From: Victivallis vadensis
Lineage (GTDB): Bacteria > Verrucomicrobiota > Lentisphaeria > Victivallales > Victivallaceae
Length of the DNA: 64,000 nt
Assembly (NCBI RefSeq): GCF_003096415.1
Contig: NZ_QEKH01000030.1
Coordinates: 1 to 64,000 of the forward strand
Reading direction: 5' to 3'
The position numbers and the translations under genes are program-made. The number at the start of each line of letters is the position of its first letter. Position 1 is the first letter of the stretch. Positions 50,437-59,118 of the stretch are shown here, piece by piece. Below the pieces are notes generated by a model, which was given only the letters and a program-made list of their open reading frames with translations, was not told the DNA's origin and made no database searches.

Positions 50437-51180
50437 ATGCAATCTGAAAAATCTTCCCGGCACAGTGACATGCCGGACGCTGTATGCAAAAAATTTACGC
50501 TGATCGAGCTGCTCGTGGTGATAGCGATCATCGCGATTCTGGCGGCGATCATGCTGCCCGCACTGAACAAAGCGCGCTCCCGCGCACACGATACCTCCTG
50601 CAAAAGCAATCTGAAACAGCTGGGGAACTATGCCGTCCTTTACGCCGCCGACAACGACGACTATGTCGTGACCCAGATGGGCAACTATGCCTGGGACAAT
50701 ACGGCTTTCACCATGTTTCTCCAACCTTACAGTTCCCCCTGGGAAAACAATATCCCTCCTTCCGGAAGCGCAGTCCGGAAAATCGGTTACTGCCCGGGTG
50801 ACAAGAAACCGGATTTTTACTGTCCCTCGTACGGCACACTTTCCCTGGAGCAATTCATGTATCCGCAGGCCTACCAGACGGGTTGGAGAGCCGAAAAAGA
50901 CAACTACTATTTCGGCAAACTCGGAACGATCGGCAAAGTCGGAAACGTCCGCGCGAATTTCGCGCTGATTGCCGACGATCCGGCTTTGAACAACCATCAG
51001 TCCGGCAATTCAGTCTGGCTGAACTACTGGCGCGTCGACGGCAGCGTCAACGCCTTCCGGGAACATGAGGGAAATTTGCCGTATCCGGCGGATGTGGACC
51101 GGGGATTCTGGTCAAACTTTAGCTGCTATGCAAAGTGCTGGGATAGGATGTCAGGCTTCACGGTACTTTACTGGCTGTAA
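50437..51180 (+). CDS. Prepilin-like protein with type II methylation signal
   Basis: The 247-residue protein carries [17 protein letters not shown] after a 19-residue leader, the prepilin peptidase site and N-terminal hydrophobic helix, then [22 protein letters not shown] as in the large Lentisphaerota/Planctomycetes families that end in an HxxxDG-type head. Here the head includes [19 protein letters not shown]. Such proteins are often encoded beside carbohydrate-active enzymes in this group, as here. GACAAGGAGTCGCAA precedes the ATG. Its 3' end overlaps the convergent kinase gene by 13 bp. Confidence 0.85.
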   Translation: MQSEKSSRHSDMPDAVCKKFTLIELLVVIAIIAILAAIMLPALNKARSRAHDTSCKSNLKQLGNYAVLYAADNDDYVVTQMGNYAWDNTAFTMFLQPYSSPWENNIPPSGSAVRKIGYCPGDKKPDFYCPSYGTLSLEQFMYPQAYQTGWRAEKDNYYFGKLGTIGKVGNVRANFALIADDPALNNHQSGNSVWLNYWRVDGSVNAFREHEGNLPYPADVDRGFWSNFSCYAKCWDRMSGFTVLYWL

Positions 51181-52154
51181 CGGAGCAGGCAATCCAGAAT
51201 GATGCTTTTCATGCGGTGATAGTACGCTGCGTGCGCGATTGTGGCGCGGACCTCGCCGACGCCGATTTCCCGCTCATCCGCACCGCAGTCGACACCAAGC
51301 GCCCGCCGCAGGTTGTATTCCAGCCACTCAAGGCGGCCGCAGTCGGCATCGTAGAGAAGCTCCCAGTCCGCCGGCAGCTTCCCGCCCGCTTCGGCGTAGG
51401 AAGCGACGAAAGCGCAAAGCAGCTCCGGCTCCAGGCGGCACTCCTCATATCCGGCCCAGCAGAGCGCCGTCTCATACAGCTCCAGAAACGGATGCCAGTA
51501 ACCGAGGCACTCCAGATCGATGATCCGGAACTCCCCGCCGCGCCACAGCACGTTTTTGCAATCCATATCCCGGTGGCAGACCGCCAGCAGCGGCGGCATG
51601 CGCTCGGCGGCTTGGTTGCCGTTCCGCTCGCTCTGCTCCAGAATCCCGCGATTCTCCTGCAAAAGCCGGTAAAGCTCCTCGTTCTCACGCCTCAGCGCAC
51701 CGGCCAGGGACTCCCAGTCGATGTGCATCTTTTCCCGCTCAAACGGCGCCTCCTTCCGGTCAACCGCATGGATACGGGCGAGAACGCGGCCGATCTTCCG
51801 GCAGTGTTCCGGCGCGACCTCCACGCCTTTCAACGCCGTGCCGCCGTACCAGTCGAACAGGTAGAAAAAGCGCCCGTCCAGCTCCTGCATCTTCCGGCCA
51901 CCGAATTCCAGCGCGGGCAGGATCGGCAGCCGGTGTTCCTCCAGAAGCGTTTCCAGCCGTTCGGCGGTCCGGTAGTTCGCCATCGCGGTCGCCCGGCGCA
52001 TCACGTGCGGATTGAGCAGCTTCAGCGCATATCGCCCCCGCGCGGCGGACAAGGCGTACATTTTGTGCATAAAGCCGCCGGTGAGCGGAACCGGGGAGCA
52101 CTCCAACTCCCCCAGTCCGTACCGGCGGCATATCTCCGCAAACAGCGGCTCCAT
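51168..52154 (-). CDS. Aminoglycoside phosphotransferase-fold small-molecule kinase
   Basis: The 328-residue protein has the fold's marks: [21 protein letters not shown], the catalytic [12 protein letters not shown] and the metal site [12 protein letters not shown]. Relatives include CotS-like spore proteins and homoserine or choline kinases. It is last in an operon with GH130 and PPK2 (27 bp after PPK2). The substrate may be a sugar set free by phosphorolysis, by context only. Confidence 0.75.
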   Translation of the reverse strand: MEPLFAEICRRYGLGELECSPVPLTGGFMHKMYALSAARGRYALKLLNPHVMRRATAMANYRTAERLETLLEEHRLPILPALEFGGRKMQELDGRFFYLFDWYGGTALKGVEVAPEHCRKIGRVLARIHAVDRKEAPFEREKMHIDWESLAGALRRENEELYRLLQENRGILEQSERNGNQAAERMPPLLAVCHRDMDCKNVLWRGGEFRIIDLECLGYWHPFLELYETALCWAGYEECRLEPELLCAFVASYAEAGGKLPADWELLYDADCGRLEWLEYNLRRALGVDCGADEREIGVGEVRATIAHAAYYHRMKSIILDCLLRYSQ

Positions 52155-52181
52155 CCGTTTTCCCCCGCTCCCGCCGGAGCC

Positions 52182-53057
52182 TCAGCCTCTGGCTTTCAGC
52201 TTCAACCGCTTCTTTTCGTGGCGCTGCCGGGAAAGCTCGATCGCGGCGAGGCGCCGGGTCTCCTGCAGGTCCACCGACGGCGCGGGCAGTTCGATATTCA
52301 TCGATTCGAGCGTCTGCAGCAGGATCTGCGACACCACCAGGTTGCGGAACCACTTATGATTGGCCGGCACCACGAACCACGGAGCGGCTTTGGTCGAACA
52401 GCGCGACAGCGCGATTTCAAACGCCTCGATATACTGATCCCAGAACTGCCGCTCCGGGTAGTCGTTGCTGGAGATTTTCCAGTGCTTTTCCGGGCGTTTC
52501 AGCCGGCGCACGAAGCGGCGCAGCTGTTCATCCTTGTCGATGTGCAGATAGAACTTCACGATTTTCGTGCCGCTCCCGGCCAGCAGCTCCTCGAAACGGT
52601 TGATCTCAAGGTAGCGCCGGTCCAGCTCGGCGGGCGTCGCGAATTTATGCACGCGCTCCACCAGCACCGCCTCATAGTAAGAACGGTTGAAAATCACGAT
52701 TTCGCCCTTCTGCGGCGCTACCGCGTGGACGCGCCACAGAAAGTCGTGCGACTGCTCGATCCGGGTCGGCGTCTTGAAGGACTGCACCCGGCATCCCTGC
52801 GGATTCATCGCGGCGAACACGTTGTTGATCGTGCCGTCCTTACCGCCCGCGTCGAGCGCCTGCAGCACGATCAGCAATGACTGTTTGCCCTCGGAATAGA
52901 GGTCGTTCTGCAGCCGGGCGATCCGGCGGTTGTTCGCGGCCAGCAGCTCCAGCCCCGCCTCCTTGTCTTTGAAGTCGAGCGTGTCGTCGGGATCGTATTT
53001 GGCGAGCGATACGCGCGTATCCGGCGGAACGATGTATTTTTTATAAAACCGGTTCAT
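52182..53057 (-). CDS. ppk2: Polyphosphate kinase 2 family protein
   Basis: The 291-residue enzyme has the PPK2 P-loop ALDAGGKDGTINNV, the Walker B-like IFNRSYYEAVLVERVH and the FYLHIDKDEQLRRF segment. PPK2 enzymes phosphorylate AMP, ADP or GDP with polyphosphate. The length fits the short single-domain types. It follows the GH130 gene by 13 bp, so it may regenerate nucleotides for the kinase downstream. Subclass not assigned. Confidence 0.9.
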   Translation of the reverse strand: MNRFYKKYIVPPDTRVSLAKYDPDDTLDFKDKEAGLELLAANNRRIARLQNDLYSEGKQSLLIVLQALDAGGKDGTINNVFAAMNPQGCRVQSFKTPTRIEQSHDFLWRVHAVAPQKGEIVIFNRSYYEAVLVERVHKFATPAELDRRYLEINRFEELLAGSGTKIVKFYLHIDKDEQLRRFVRRLKRPEKHWKISSNDYPERQFWDQYIEAFEIALSRCSTKAAPWFVVPANHKWFRNLVVSQILLQTLESMNIELPAPSVDLQETRRLAAIELSRQRHEKKRLKLKARG

Positions 53058-53070
53058 GGCAGCATCCGTT

Positions 53071-54243
53071 TCAACAGTTTTTGAGCAGAGCGAGATTGCG
53101 GTCGATCAGGCTGTCGAGCGCTTCGACCGACAGCGCGGAGCGTCCGCCGTCCGGCGGAGTGTTCATACAGTAGTCCACCAGCCGCTCGACGCTTGAAACC
53201 GCCACGTGCATGCGCGTATCGCTCGACGCGTAATAGATGTAGACCGTGCCGTCGTCGTCCGCGATCCAGCCGTTGGAAAAAACCACGTTGGAGACGTCGC
53301 CGACCCGCTCCTTGCCCTGCGGCACCAGGAACGCGCCGCCCGGGGAGGCGATCACCTTCGACGGGTCCTCCAGCGAAGTCATGTACATATAGAGCACATA
53401 CCGAAGCCCCGCCGCGCAACCCCGCACTCCGTGCGCCAGATGCAGCCAGCCCGCGCCGGTCTTGATCGGAGCCGGGCCTTCGCCGTTCTTGACCTCCTTG
53501 ATGGTGTGGTATTTGCGGAAGTCGATGATCTTTTCTTCCCTGATTTCGGCATTCGTGATGTCGTCGACCAGCGCCCAGCCGATGCCGCCGCCCGAACCGG
53601 CGTCGATGAAACCGTCCTGCGGGCGGGTGTACAGCGCGTACTTCCCGTCCACGAACTCCGGATGCAGCACCACGTTGCGCTGCTGGCTCTTCGTTTTCAG
53701 GTCGGGCAGCCGCTCCCAGTTCACCAGATCGCGGGTACGGGCGATGCCGGCGGCGGCGACGGCGCTGGAGAGATCGCCGGGAGCCGCGTTCGGGTCGGGG
53801 CGTTCCGAGCAGAAAATGCCGTAAATCCAGCCGTCCTCATGGTGAACCACTCGCATATCGTAGACGTTGGTGTCGGGGTCGTCGGTCTCCGGCATCGTGA
53901 CCGGATAATCGCGAAAGCGGAAGTTGTCCACTCCATTCGGACTCTCCGCCACCGCGAAGAAGGATTTGCGGTCGGCCCCCTCCACCCGGACCACCAGGCA
54001 GTAGCGGCGGCCGAACTTGATCGCGCCCGAATTCAGCGTCGCATTCACGCCGATGCGCTCCATCAGGAACGGATTGGTCTCCTTGTTGAGGTCGTAACGC
54101 CAGAATACCGGCGCATGTTCCGCGGTCAGGACCGGATATTTGTAACGGCAGTAGACGCCGTTGCCCTTCTCCTTCACATTTTTGCGGCTGACCAGTTTTT
54201 CATGTTCGGTGAACAGGGTGTTGACTTTCTTGTAAAAGCTCAT
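53071..54243 (-). CDS. GH130 glycoside phosphorylase, mannosyl-glucose type
   Basis: The 390-residue five-bladed propeller matches GH130 subfamily 1, the 4-O-beta-mannosyl-glucose phosphorylases: [58 protein letters not shown] and [19 protein letters not shown]. It splits beta-mannosyl-glucose with phosphate to mannose-1-P and glucose, in mannan use. No signal peptide, so cytoplasmic. First gene of the operon with PPK2 and a small-molecule kinase. Confidence 0.9.
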   Translation of the reverse strand: MSFYKKVNTLFTEHEKLVSRKNVKEKGNGVYCRYKYPVLTAEHAPVFWRYDLNKETNPFLMERIGVNATLNSGAIKFGRRYCLVVRVEGADRKSFFAVAESPNGVDNFRFRDYPVTMPETDDPDTNVYDMRVVHHEDGWIYGIFCSERPDPNAAPGDLSSAVAAAGIARTRDLVNWERLPDLKTKSQQRNVVLHPEFVDGKYALYTRPQDGFIDAGSGGGIGWALVDDITNAEIREEKIIDFRKYHTIKEVKNGEGPAPIKTGAGWLHLAHGVRGCAAGLRYVLYMYMTSLEDPSKVIASPGGAFLVPQGKERVGDVSNVVFSNGWIADDDGTVYIYYASSDTRMHVAVSSVERLVDYCMNTPPDGGRSALSVEALDSLIDRNLALLKNC

Positions 54244-54344
54244 GATACTCTCCCCGGTTTATTGCTTGCTTGAAGTCGTTTTCCATATCATATCAGGAGA
54301 AAGGCGAAAATGCAAGAAACTGAAATGAAAATTTAACGAATCGT

Positions 54345-54373
54345 TTGCAAAAGCACATTGATTCGGTTATTTT
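54345..54373 (+). promoter_or_regulatory. Candidate promoter of the transporter pair
   Basis: TTGCAA and TATTTT are 17 bp apart, 69 bp before the first transporter. The -35 resembles those in the tandem array at the left edge. Confidence 0.4.
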
Positions 54374-54442
54374 AAGAATACGGGAATAAGGAAGAGGGCA
54401 AGGGAGAAATGTGTACAGGATCTGGAAAATCCGGGAGTGAAA

Positions 54443-56701
54443 ATGGAAGAAACCAAGCATACGGAGCCCGCCGCTGCCGGCGGATATAATTTCGGCACCT
54501 TCGCCGGCGTCTACACCCCTGCCCTGCTGACGATTCTCGGACTGGTGATGTTCATGCGCACCAACTTCGTGCTGGGCAGCGTCGGACTGTTCCACATGTT
54601 CCTGATCCTGGTCGTCGGCGGCAGCATCACGCTGGCGACCGGGCTCTCCATCTCGGCCATCGCGACCAACACCGATATGGGCGGCGGCGGCGCGTATTAC
54701 CTGATCAGCCGGGTGCTCGGCCCTTCGTTCGGCACTTCGATCGGGCTGACGCTCTTCGTATCGCAGTCGCTGGCGATCCCTTTCAACATCCTCGGCGCCT
54801 CCGAAGCGATCGTCTCCGGCTGGCCGGTGCTGCGCCCGTGGTTCCCGGCGATCAACCTCGCGCTGGGGGCGATGATCTTCCTGCTGGTCTGGAAGGGAGC
54901 GGACTGGGCGATCAAGGCGCAATACGTGATCATGACGGTGCTCGGATTGTCGATCCTCTTTTTCCTGCTCGGCCCGATCGGGAACTTTTCGCTGGAGAAT
55001 CTCCGGGCGAACTGGGGAGCGGCGGAGGGCGTGACTTCGCTGATCCCGTACTTCGCGATCTTCTTTCCGGCGGTGACCGGCATCATGGCCGGAGTGAACA
55101 TGTCCGGCGACCTCAGGAAACCGCATATTTCCATCCCGCGCGGCACCCTGTACGCCCTCGGCACCGCGATGGGGCTTTACCTCGTGCAGATCATCGTCGC
55201 GGCGGGCTGCTTTCCCCGCGAGGAGATGATCAAAACACCGTACCTGATCCTGACCCGGAATGCGCTGTTCGGCCTCGGCTTCATGGTGCTGGCGGGCGTG
55301 CAGGCCGCGACGCTTTCCACCGCGCTCGGCTGGGCGCTCGGCGCGCCGCGCGTGCTGCAGAGCCTCGGCGTGGACAACGTGCTGCCCGGCATCGGCATGT
55401 TCCGCGCCGGAGTCGGGCCGCAGAACGAACCGCGCCGCGCGATCGTGGTGGTGCTGATCATCGTGACGCCGATCCTGATCTGGGCCGGCATCAGCGGACG
55501 CAACTCGACCGGGGCCGAAAATTCGCCGATCAACGCGATGAGCGAACTCGTCTCGCTGTTCTTTCTGTTCACCTACGCGATCATCAACCTCGCGGCGTTC
55601 GTGGAGTCGATCGGCGCGAACCCGTCGTTCCGACCCCGGTTCCGCTACTTCCACTGGTCGGTGGCGGTCTACGGCGCGGCGGCCTGCATTCTCGCGTCGT
55701 TCCTGATCGACTTCTGGCTGTCGGTGGTGGCGCTGCTGGTGATTTCGGGGTTGTACGTCTGGACCCGGTTCCGCAACCTGTCGATGACCTACGGCGACGC
55801 GCGGCGCGGCTTCGTCTATTCCCGGATTCACTCCCTGCTGCTCCAGCTGCCGCAGCTGCCGCTCCATCCCAAAAACTGGCGGCCCACGATCGCGGTGCTC
55901 TCCGGCGATCCGGTCCGGCGCGGCGCGCTGATCGACTATGCGATACTGTTCAGCCAGCGACGGGGAATCCTGAGCGTGATCCAGATCATCATCTCCGGCG
56001 ACACCCGGCATATCGGCGAACGGCGCACCCCGCAGCTGCAGGCGCTGCGCAAATTGGCCCAGGAGCGGGACTGGCCGATCTTCCCGTCGGTGGTGATCGC
56101 GCCGGAATTCGACAGCGCGTTGCGGATCATCCTGCAGAGCCATTCGCTCGACCCGATCCGCCCAAATATCGTGATGATGGGATGGCCGACGAAAGCGGAA
56201 CGGATTCCGCCCTTCTTCTCCCACCTCCAGATGATCGTCGAGGACTTCCGGCGCAATGCGCTGGTGCTGGCCAACGAACGCACCACTTTCACTCCGCAGC
56301 GGTACGACGGCGGCACCATCGACATCTGGTGGCAGAGTTCGGCGGGCGGTTCGCTGATGACGATTCTCGCCTATCTCGTGCAACTTGATCGCAACTGGCG
56401 CAAAAGCGTGCTGCGCATCTTCCTGCCGATGGACAAGGAGAAGGTCAGGCGCATCCGCAAGGTATTGGACGCCGCCCGGATCGAGGCGGAAATCGTCGGC
56501 CTCAACGAAGAAGTCAGATTGCGGACCGTATTGCCGAAATACTCCTCCGGCGCGGAGCTGATCTTCATCGAATTTCCCGACTACAGCACCCGCGACGAAC
56601 GCCGCCAGCTGATCACCCACGAATTGATCAAACGCGACCTCGGGCATCTGCCGCCCTGTTTCCTGGTGGTCTCGAACGGAGAAGCTGACCTGCTTGCCTG
56701 A
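54443..56701 (+). CDS. Cation-chloride cotransporter (SLC12-like) homologue
   Basis: The 752-residue protein has an APC-fold membrane domain (about 15-440, with GLVMFMRTNFVLGSVGL in the first helix) and a cytoplasmic C-terminal domain of about 300 residues (RPTIAVLSGDPVRRG and following). This is the layout of Na-K-Cl cotransporters of animals and their few bacterial homologues. Ion specificity is not visible. The start at 54443 follows GGGAG; a GTG two codons upstream is less likely. A sodium:solute symporter gene follows after 44 bp, suggesting a sodium or osmolyte role for the pair. Confidence 0.82.
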   Translation: MEETKHTEPAAAGGYNFGTFAGVYTPALLTILGLVMFMRTNFVLGSVGLFHMFLILVVGGSITLATGLSISAIATNTDMGGGGAYYLISRVLGPSFGTSIGLTLFVSQSLAIPFNILGASEAIVSGWPVLRPWFPAINLALGAMIFLLVWKGADWAIKAQYVIMTVLGLSILFFLLGPIGNFSLENLRANWGAAEGVTSLIPYFAIFFPAVTGIMAGVNMSGDLRKPHISIPRGTLYALGTAMGLYLVQIIVAAGCFPREEMIKTPYLILTRNALFGLGFMVLAGVQAATLSTALGWALGAPRVLQSLGVDNVLPGIGMFRAGVGPQNEPRRAIVVVLIIVTPILIWAGISGRNSTGAENSPINAMSELVSLFFLFTYAIINLAAFVESIGANPSFRPRFRYFHWSVAVYGAAACILASFLIDFWLSVVALLVISGLYVWTRFRNLSMTYGDARRGFVYSRIHSLLLQLPQLPLHPKNWRPTIAVLSGDPVRRGALIDYAILFSQRRGILSVIQIIISGDTRHIGERRTPQLQALRKLAQERDWPIFPSVVIAPEFDSALRIILQSHSLDPIRPNIVMMGWPTKAERIPPFFSHLQMIVEDFRRNALVLANERTTFTPQRYDGGTIDIWWQSSAGGSLMTILAYLVQLDRNWRKSVLRIFLPMDKEKVRRIRKVLDAARIEAEIVGLNEEVRLRTVLPKYSSGAELIFIEFPDYSTRDERRQLITHELIKRDLGHLPPCFLVVSNGEADLLA

Positions 56702-56745
56702 TCTGGAAATGAACTGTTGACATATAACTATGGAGAGTATGTAAA

Positions 56746-58458
56746 ATGCCGGATTTTTTACAACTGCCGCACCTGTTCGCCGCAGCCGGAGCCGCCGTGG
56801 AAACCACACAGAAGGGTCTGGACTGGATCACTCCGACCACCTTCCTGCTTTTCACCGGTCTGGTGGGCCTGATCACCTGGATCATCACCCACAAGGACAA
56901 CCTCAAAACCAATGAAGGCTATTTTCTGGCCGGGCGGTCGCTGACCTTCCCTTTCATCGCCGGTTCGCTGCTGCTGACCAACCTCTCCACCGAACAGATG
57001 GTCGGCCTGAACGGGGACGCCTTCACCTACGGCCTCAGCGTGATGGCGTGGGAGGTGGTCGCGGTGGTCGCCCTGGTCGCGATGGCGCTCTTTTTCCTGC
57101 CCCGCTTCCTGAAAAGCGGCATCGCGACGGTGCCGCAGTTCCTTGAACTGCGCTTTGACCGCGCCACCGGTTCGATCGCGAACCTGATCTTCCTCGCCGC
57201 CTATATGGTGATCCTGCTGCCGATCGTGCTCTACACCGGCGCGCAGGGACTGATCAGCATCCTCGACCTGCGCACCATGACCGGCATGAGCGACCTGCCG
57301 CTGCTCTACGTGATCGTGATCGCGATCGGCGTGATCGGTTCGATCTACGCGCTGTTCGGCGGATTGCGCACCGTCGCGGTCTCCGATCTGCTGAACGGCA
57401 TCGGTCTTTTGACCGGCGGTTTCATGATCGTCTACTTTGCGTTGAAGGTCGCCGGTGACGGCCAGGGGCTGATCGCCGGTTTCCAGAATGTGAAGAACTA
57501 CGAGCCGCAGATGTTCAACAGCCTCGGCGGCGCGCAGCAGGCGGTTCCTTTCACCACGCTCTTTTCGGGCGTGCTGCTGATCAACGTGTTCTACTGGTGC
57601 ACCAACCAGCAGATCATCCAGCGCACCCTCGGCGCCAGCTCCCTCGCGGAAGGGCAGAAGGGCGTACTGCTGACCGGGCTGCTGAAACTGCTCGGCCCCC
57701 TCTATCTGGTATTGCCCGGACTGGTCGCGTACTACCTGCACCAGAAGGGCGTGCTGACGGTCGGCTTCAAGCCGAACAGTTCGGTGATCGACTCATCGCT
57801 GGCTTACGGTTCGCTGGTGCGCCACGTGCTGCCGCCGGTGCTGACCGGTTTCTTCGCCGCCGTGATGGTCGGCGCGATCCTGTCGAGCTTCAACTCCGCC
57901 TTGAACTCCACCTGCACGCTGTTCAGCCTCGGCCTCTACCGCGAATACATCCGCCCGCAGGCGTCCGATCCCGAAGTGGTCAGTTCCGGCAAGTGGTTCG
58001 GCCTCCTGATCGCGATCGTATCGGTCGGAATCGCCCCGCTGCTCTACAAGGTAGACAGCATTTTCAGTTACCTGCAGCGGATGAACGGCATCTACTTCAT
58101 CCCGCTGCTGGCGGTGGTGCTGGTCGGCATCGTGTCGAAGCGGGTTCCGGCGGCCGCCGCGAAGTGGGCGCTGCTCGGCGGCGCGTTCCTGATCGCGTTC
58201 TGCTACTTCGTGCCTCCCTTCGACCTCGTGGTCAAGGCGATGAACGAATATATCTTCCTCGGATTGGTTTTCATGTATCTGCTGATCTTCATGTTCATCT
58301 ACGGCGAAATTGCGCCGCGCAAGGATGAATACGTGCAGTTCGACGCCAAAGTCGTCGACCTGACCCCGTGGAAGCACGCCAGACTCGCCGGAGCCGCCCT
58401 GCTGCTGGTCGTGCTCGCCATCTATATGATCTTCGCCGACAGCAGCGTCCTGAAATAG
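56746..58458 (+). CDS. Sodium:solute symporter family (SSS) transporter
   Basis: The 570-residue transporter has about 13-14 membrane segments. EGYFLAGRSLTFPFIAGSLLLTNLSTEQMVG-type sequence near the first helices (split here) and NQQIIQRTLGASSLAEGQKG are SLC5 marks shared with the YidK/SGLT branch that takes up sugars. The cotransporter upstream is in the same transcript. The substrate is probably a sugar or related solute. GGAGAG-type ribosome site (ATGGAGAGTATG). Confidence 0.88.
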   Translation: MPDFLQLPHLFAAAGAAVETTQKGLDWITPTTFLLFTGLVGLITWIITHKDNLKTNEGYFLAGRSLTFPFIAGSLLLTNLSTEQMVGLNGDAFTYGLSVMAWEVVAVVALVAMALFFLPRFLKSGIATVPQFLELRFDRATGSIANLIFLAAYMVILLPIVLYTGAQGLISILDLRTMTGMSDLPLLYVIVIAIGVIGSIYALFGGLRTVAVSDLLNGIGLLTGGFMIVYFALKVAGDGQGLIAGFQNVKNYEPQMFNSLGGAQQAVPFTTLFSGVLLINVFYWCTNQQIIQRTLGASSLAEGQKGVLLTGLLKLLGPLYLVLPGLVAYYLHQKGVLTVGFKPNSSVIDSSLAYGSLVRHVLPPVLTGFFAAVMVGAILSSFNSALNSTCTLFSLGLYREYIRPQASDPEVVSSGKWFGLLIAIVSVGIAPLLYKVDSIFSYLQRMNGIYFIPLLAVVLVGIVSKRVPAAAAKWALLGGAFLIAFCYFVPPFDLVVKAMNEYIFLGLVFMYLLIFMFIYGEIAPRKDEYVQFDAKVVDLTPWKHARLAGAALLLVVLAIYMIFADSSVLK

Positions 58459-58467
58459 TCCGGTCCG

Positions 58468-58500
58468 CGGCTTTGCCACCGGCCGCCGGGGGCAAAGCCG
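58468..58500. terminator. Hairpin between convergent operons
   Basis: A perfect 10-bp stem CGGCTTTGCC/GGCAAAGCCG with an inner CCGG/CCGG lies in the 43-bp gap between the symporter and the phosphatase. No U-tract on either side; it could serve both directions. Confidence 0.6.
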
Positions 58501-58501
58501 T

Positions 58502-59044
58502 TCAGCGGGCGGCGGCTGGACGGGCCAGCTCTTTGCGGAAATTGTTCCAATCGATGCCGCGCAGCAGCACCAGGAGGTTGCCGTAGATTTTCTCATGGTA
58601 GCCGTTTTCGGGGAGGCGCATTTCGGCGATCGCTTTTTCGACCTCCCAGTTCTGGACGGCGATGCGGAAAGCGGCGACCACCGTGCCGGTCCGGTCGCTG
58701 CCGTGCCAGCAGTGGATCAGCAGCGGTTTCGGGGCGTCCCGCACGATGCGGACCGCGTTCAGCAGATCCTTTTCCGTCACGCTGCCGGTGTTGACGCCGC
58801 AGCGGAACTCCTTCAGCTCCAGCCCGCGGATCAGCTTCAGGTCGGAGTGATAGTTGCGCAGATTCAGGATGCTTTTAAAGCCCCGCTTCGCCAGCGCCTC
58901 GAACTCCTTGCGCCCCGGCTGCCCGGAGCGGAATATGCCCAGCTCTTCATCCACCGCCTTGAAGTTGGTCGGATTCGTGCCGTCTCCCGCGGTGGCCCAC
59001 GGCGCGACGATCAGCATCAGCAGAAAATAAAACAGCCGGACCAT
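58502..59044 (-). CDS. Secreted dual-specificity/tyrosine phosphatase
   Basis: The 180-residue protein has a signal peptide (about 1-18) and a small dual-specificity phosphatase fold with the CX5R loop HCWHGSDRTG and the general-acid Asp region before it. GIFRSGQPGRKEFEAL is the usual start of the DSP/PFA-type domain. Acting outside the cytoplasm, it may dephosphorylate a lipid, polysaccharide or inositol phosphate rather than a protein. The start at 59044 follows GGGAGGCTTC. Last gene of the leftward envelope operon. Confidence 0.82.
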   Translation of the reverse strand: MVRLFYFLLMLIVAPWATAGDGTNPTNFKAVDEELGIFRSGQPGRKEFEALAKRGFKSILNLRNYHSDLKLIRGLELKEFRCGVNTGSVTEKDLLNAVRIVRDAPKPLLIHCWHGSDRTGTVVAAFRIAVQNWEVEKAIAEMRLPENGYHEKIYGNLLVLLRGIDWNNFRKELARPAAAR

Positions 59045-59118
59045 GAAGCCTCCCTGCGTTCGGTTGAAAATTCCGGGTATTGCGCAATATAGCACCAACA
59101 GGCGCGTTTTTCCAATTT

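Noticed and set aside
50437-51180. Prepilin-like gene as a true pilus subunit locus
   Set aside because: No assembly genes nearby; the protein is of the large stand-alone family typical of this phylum.
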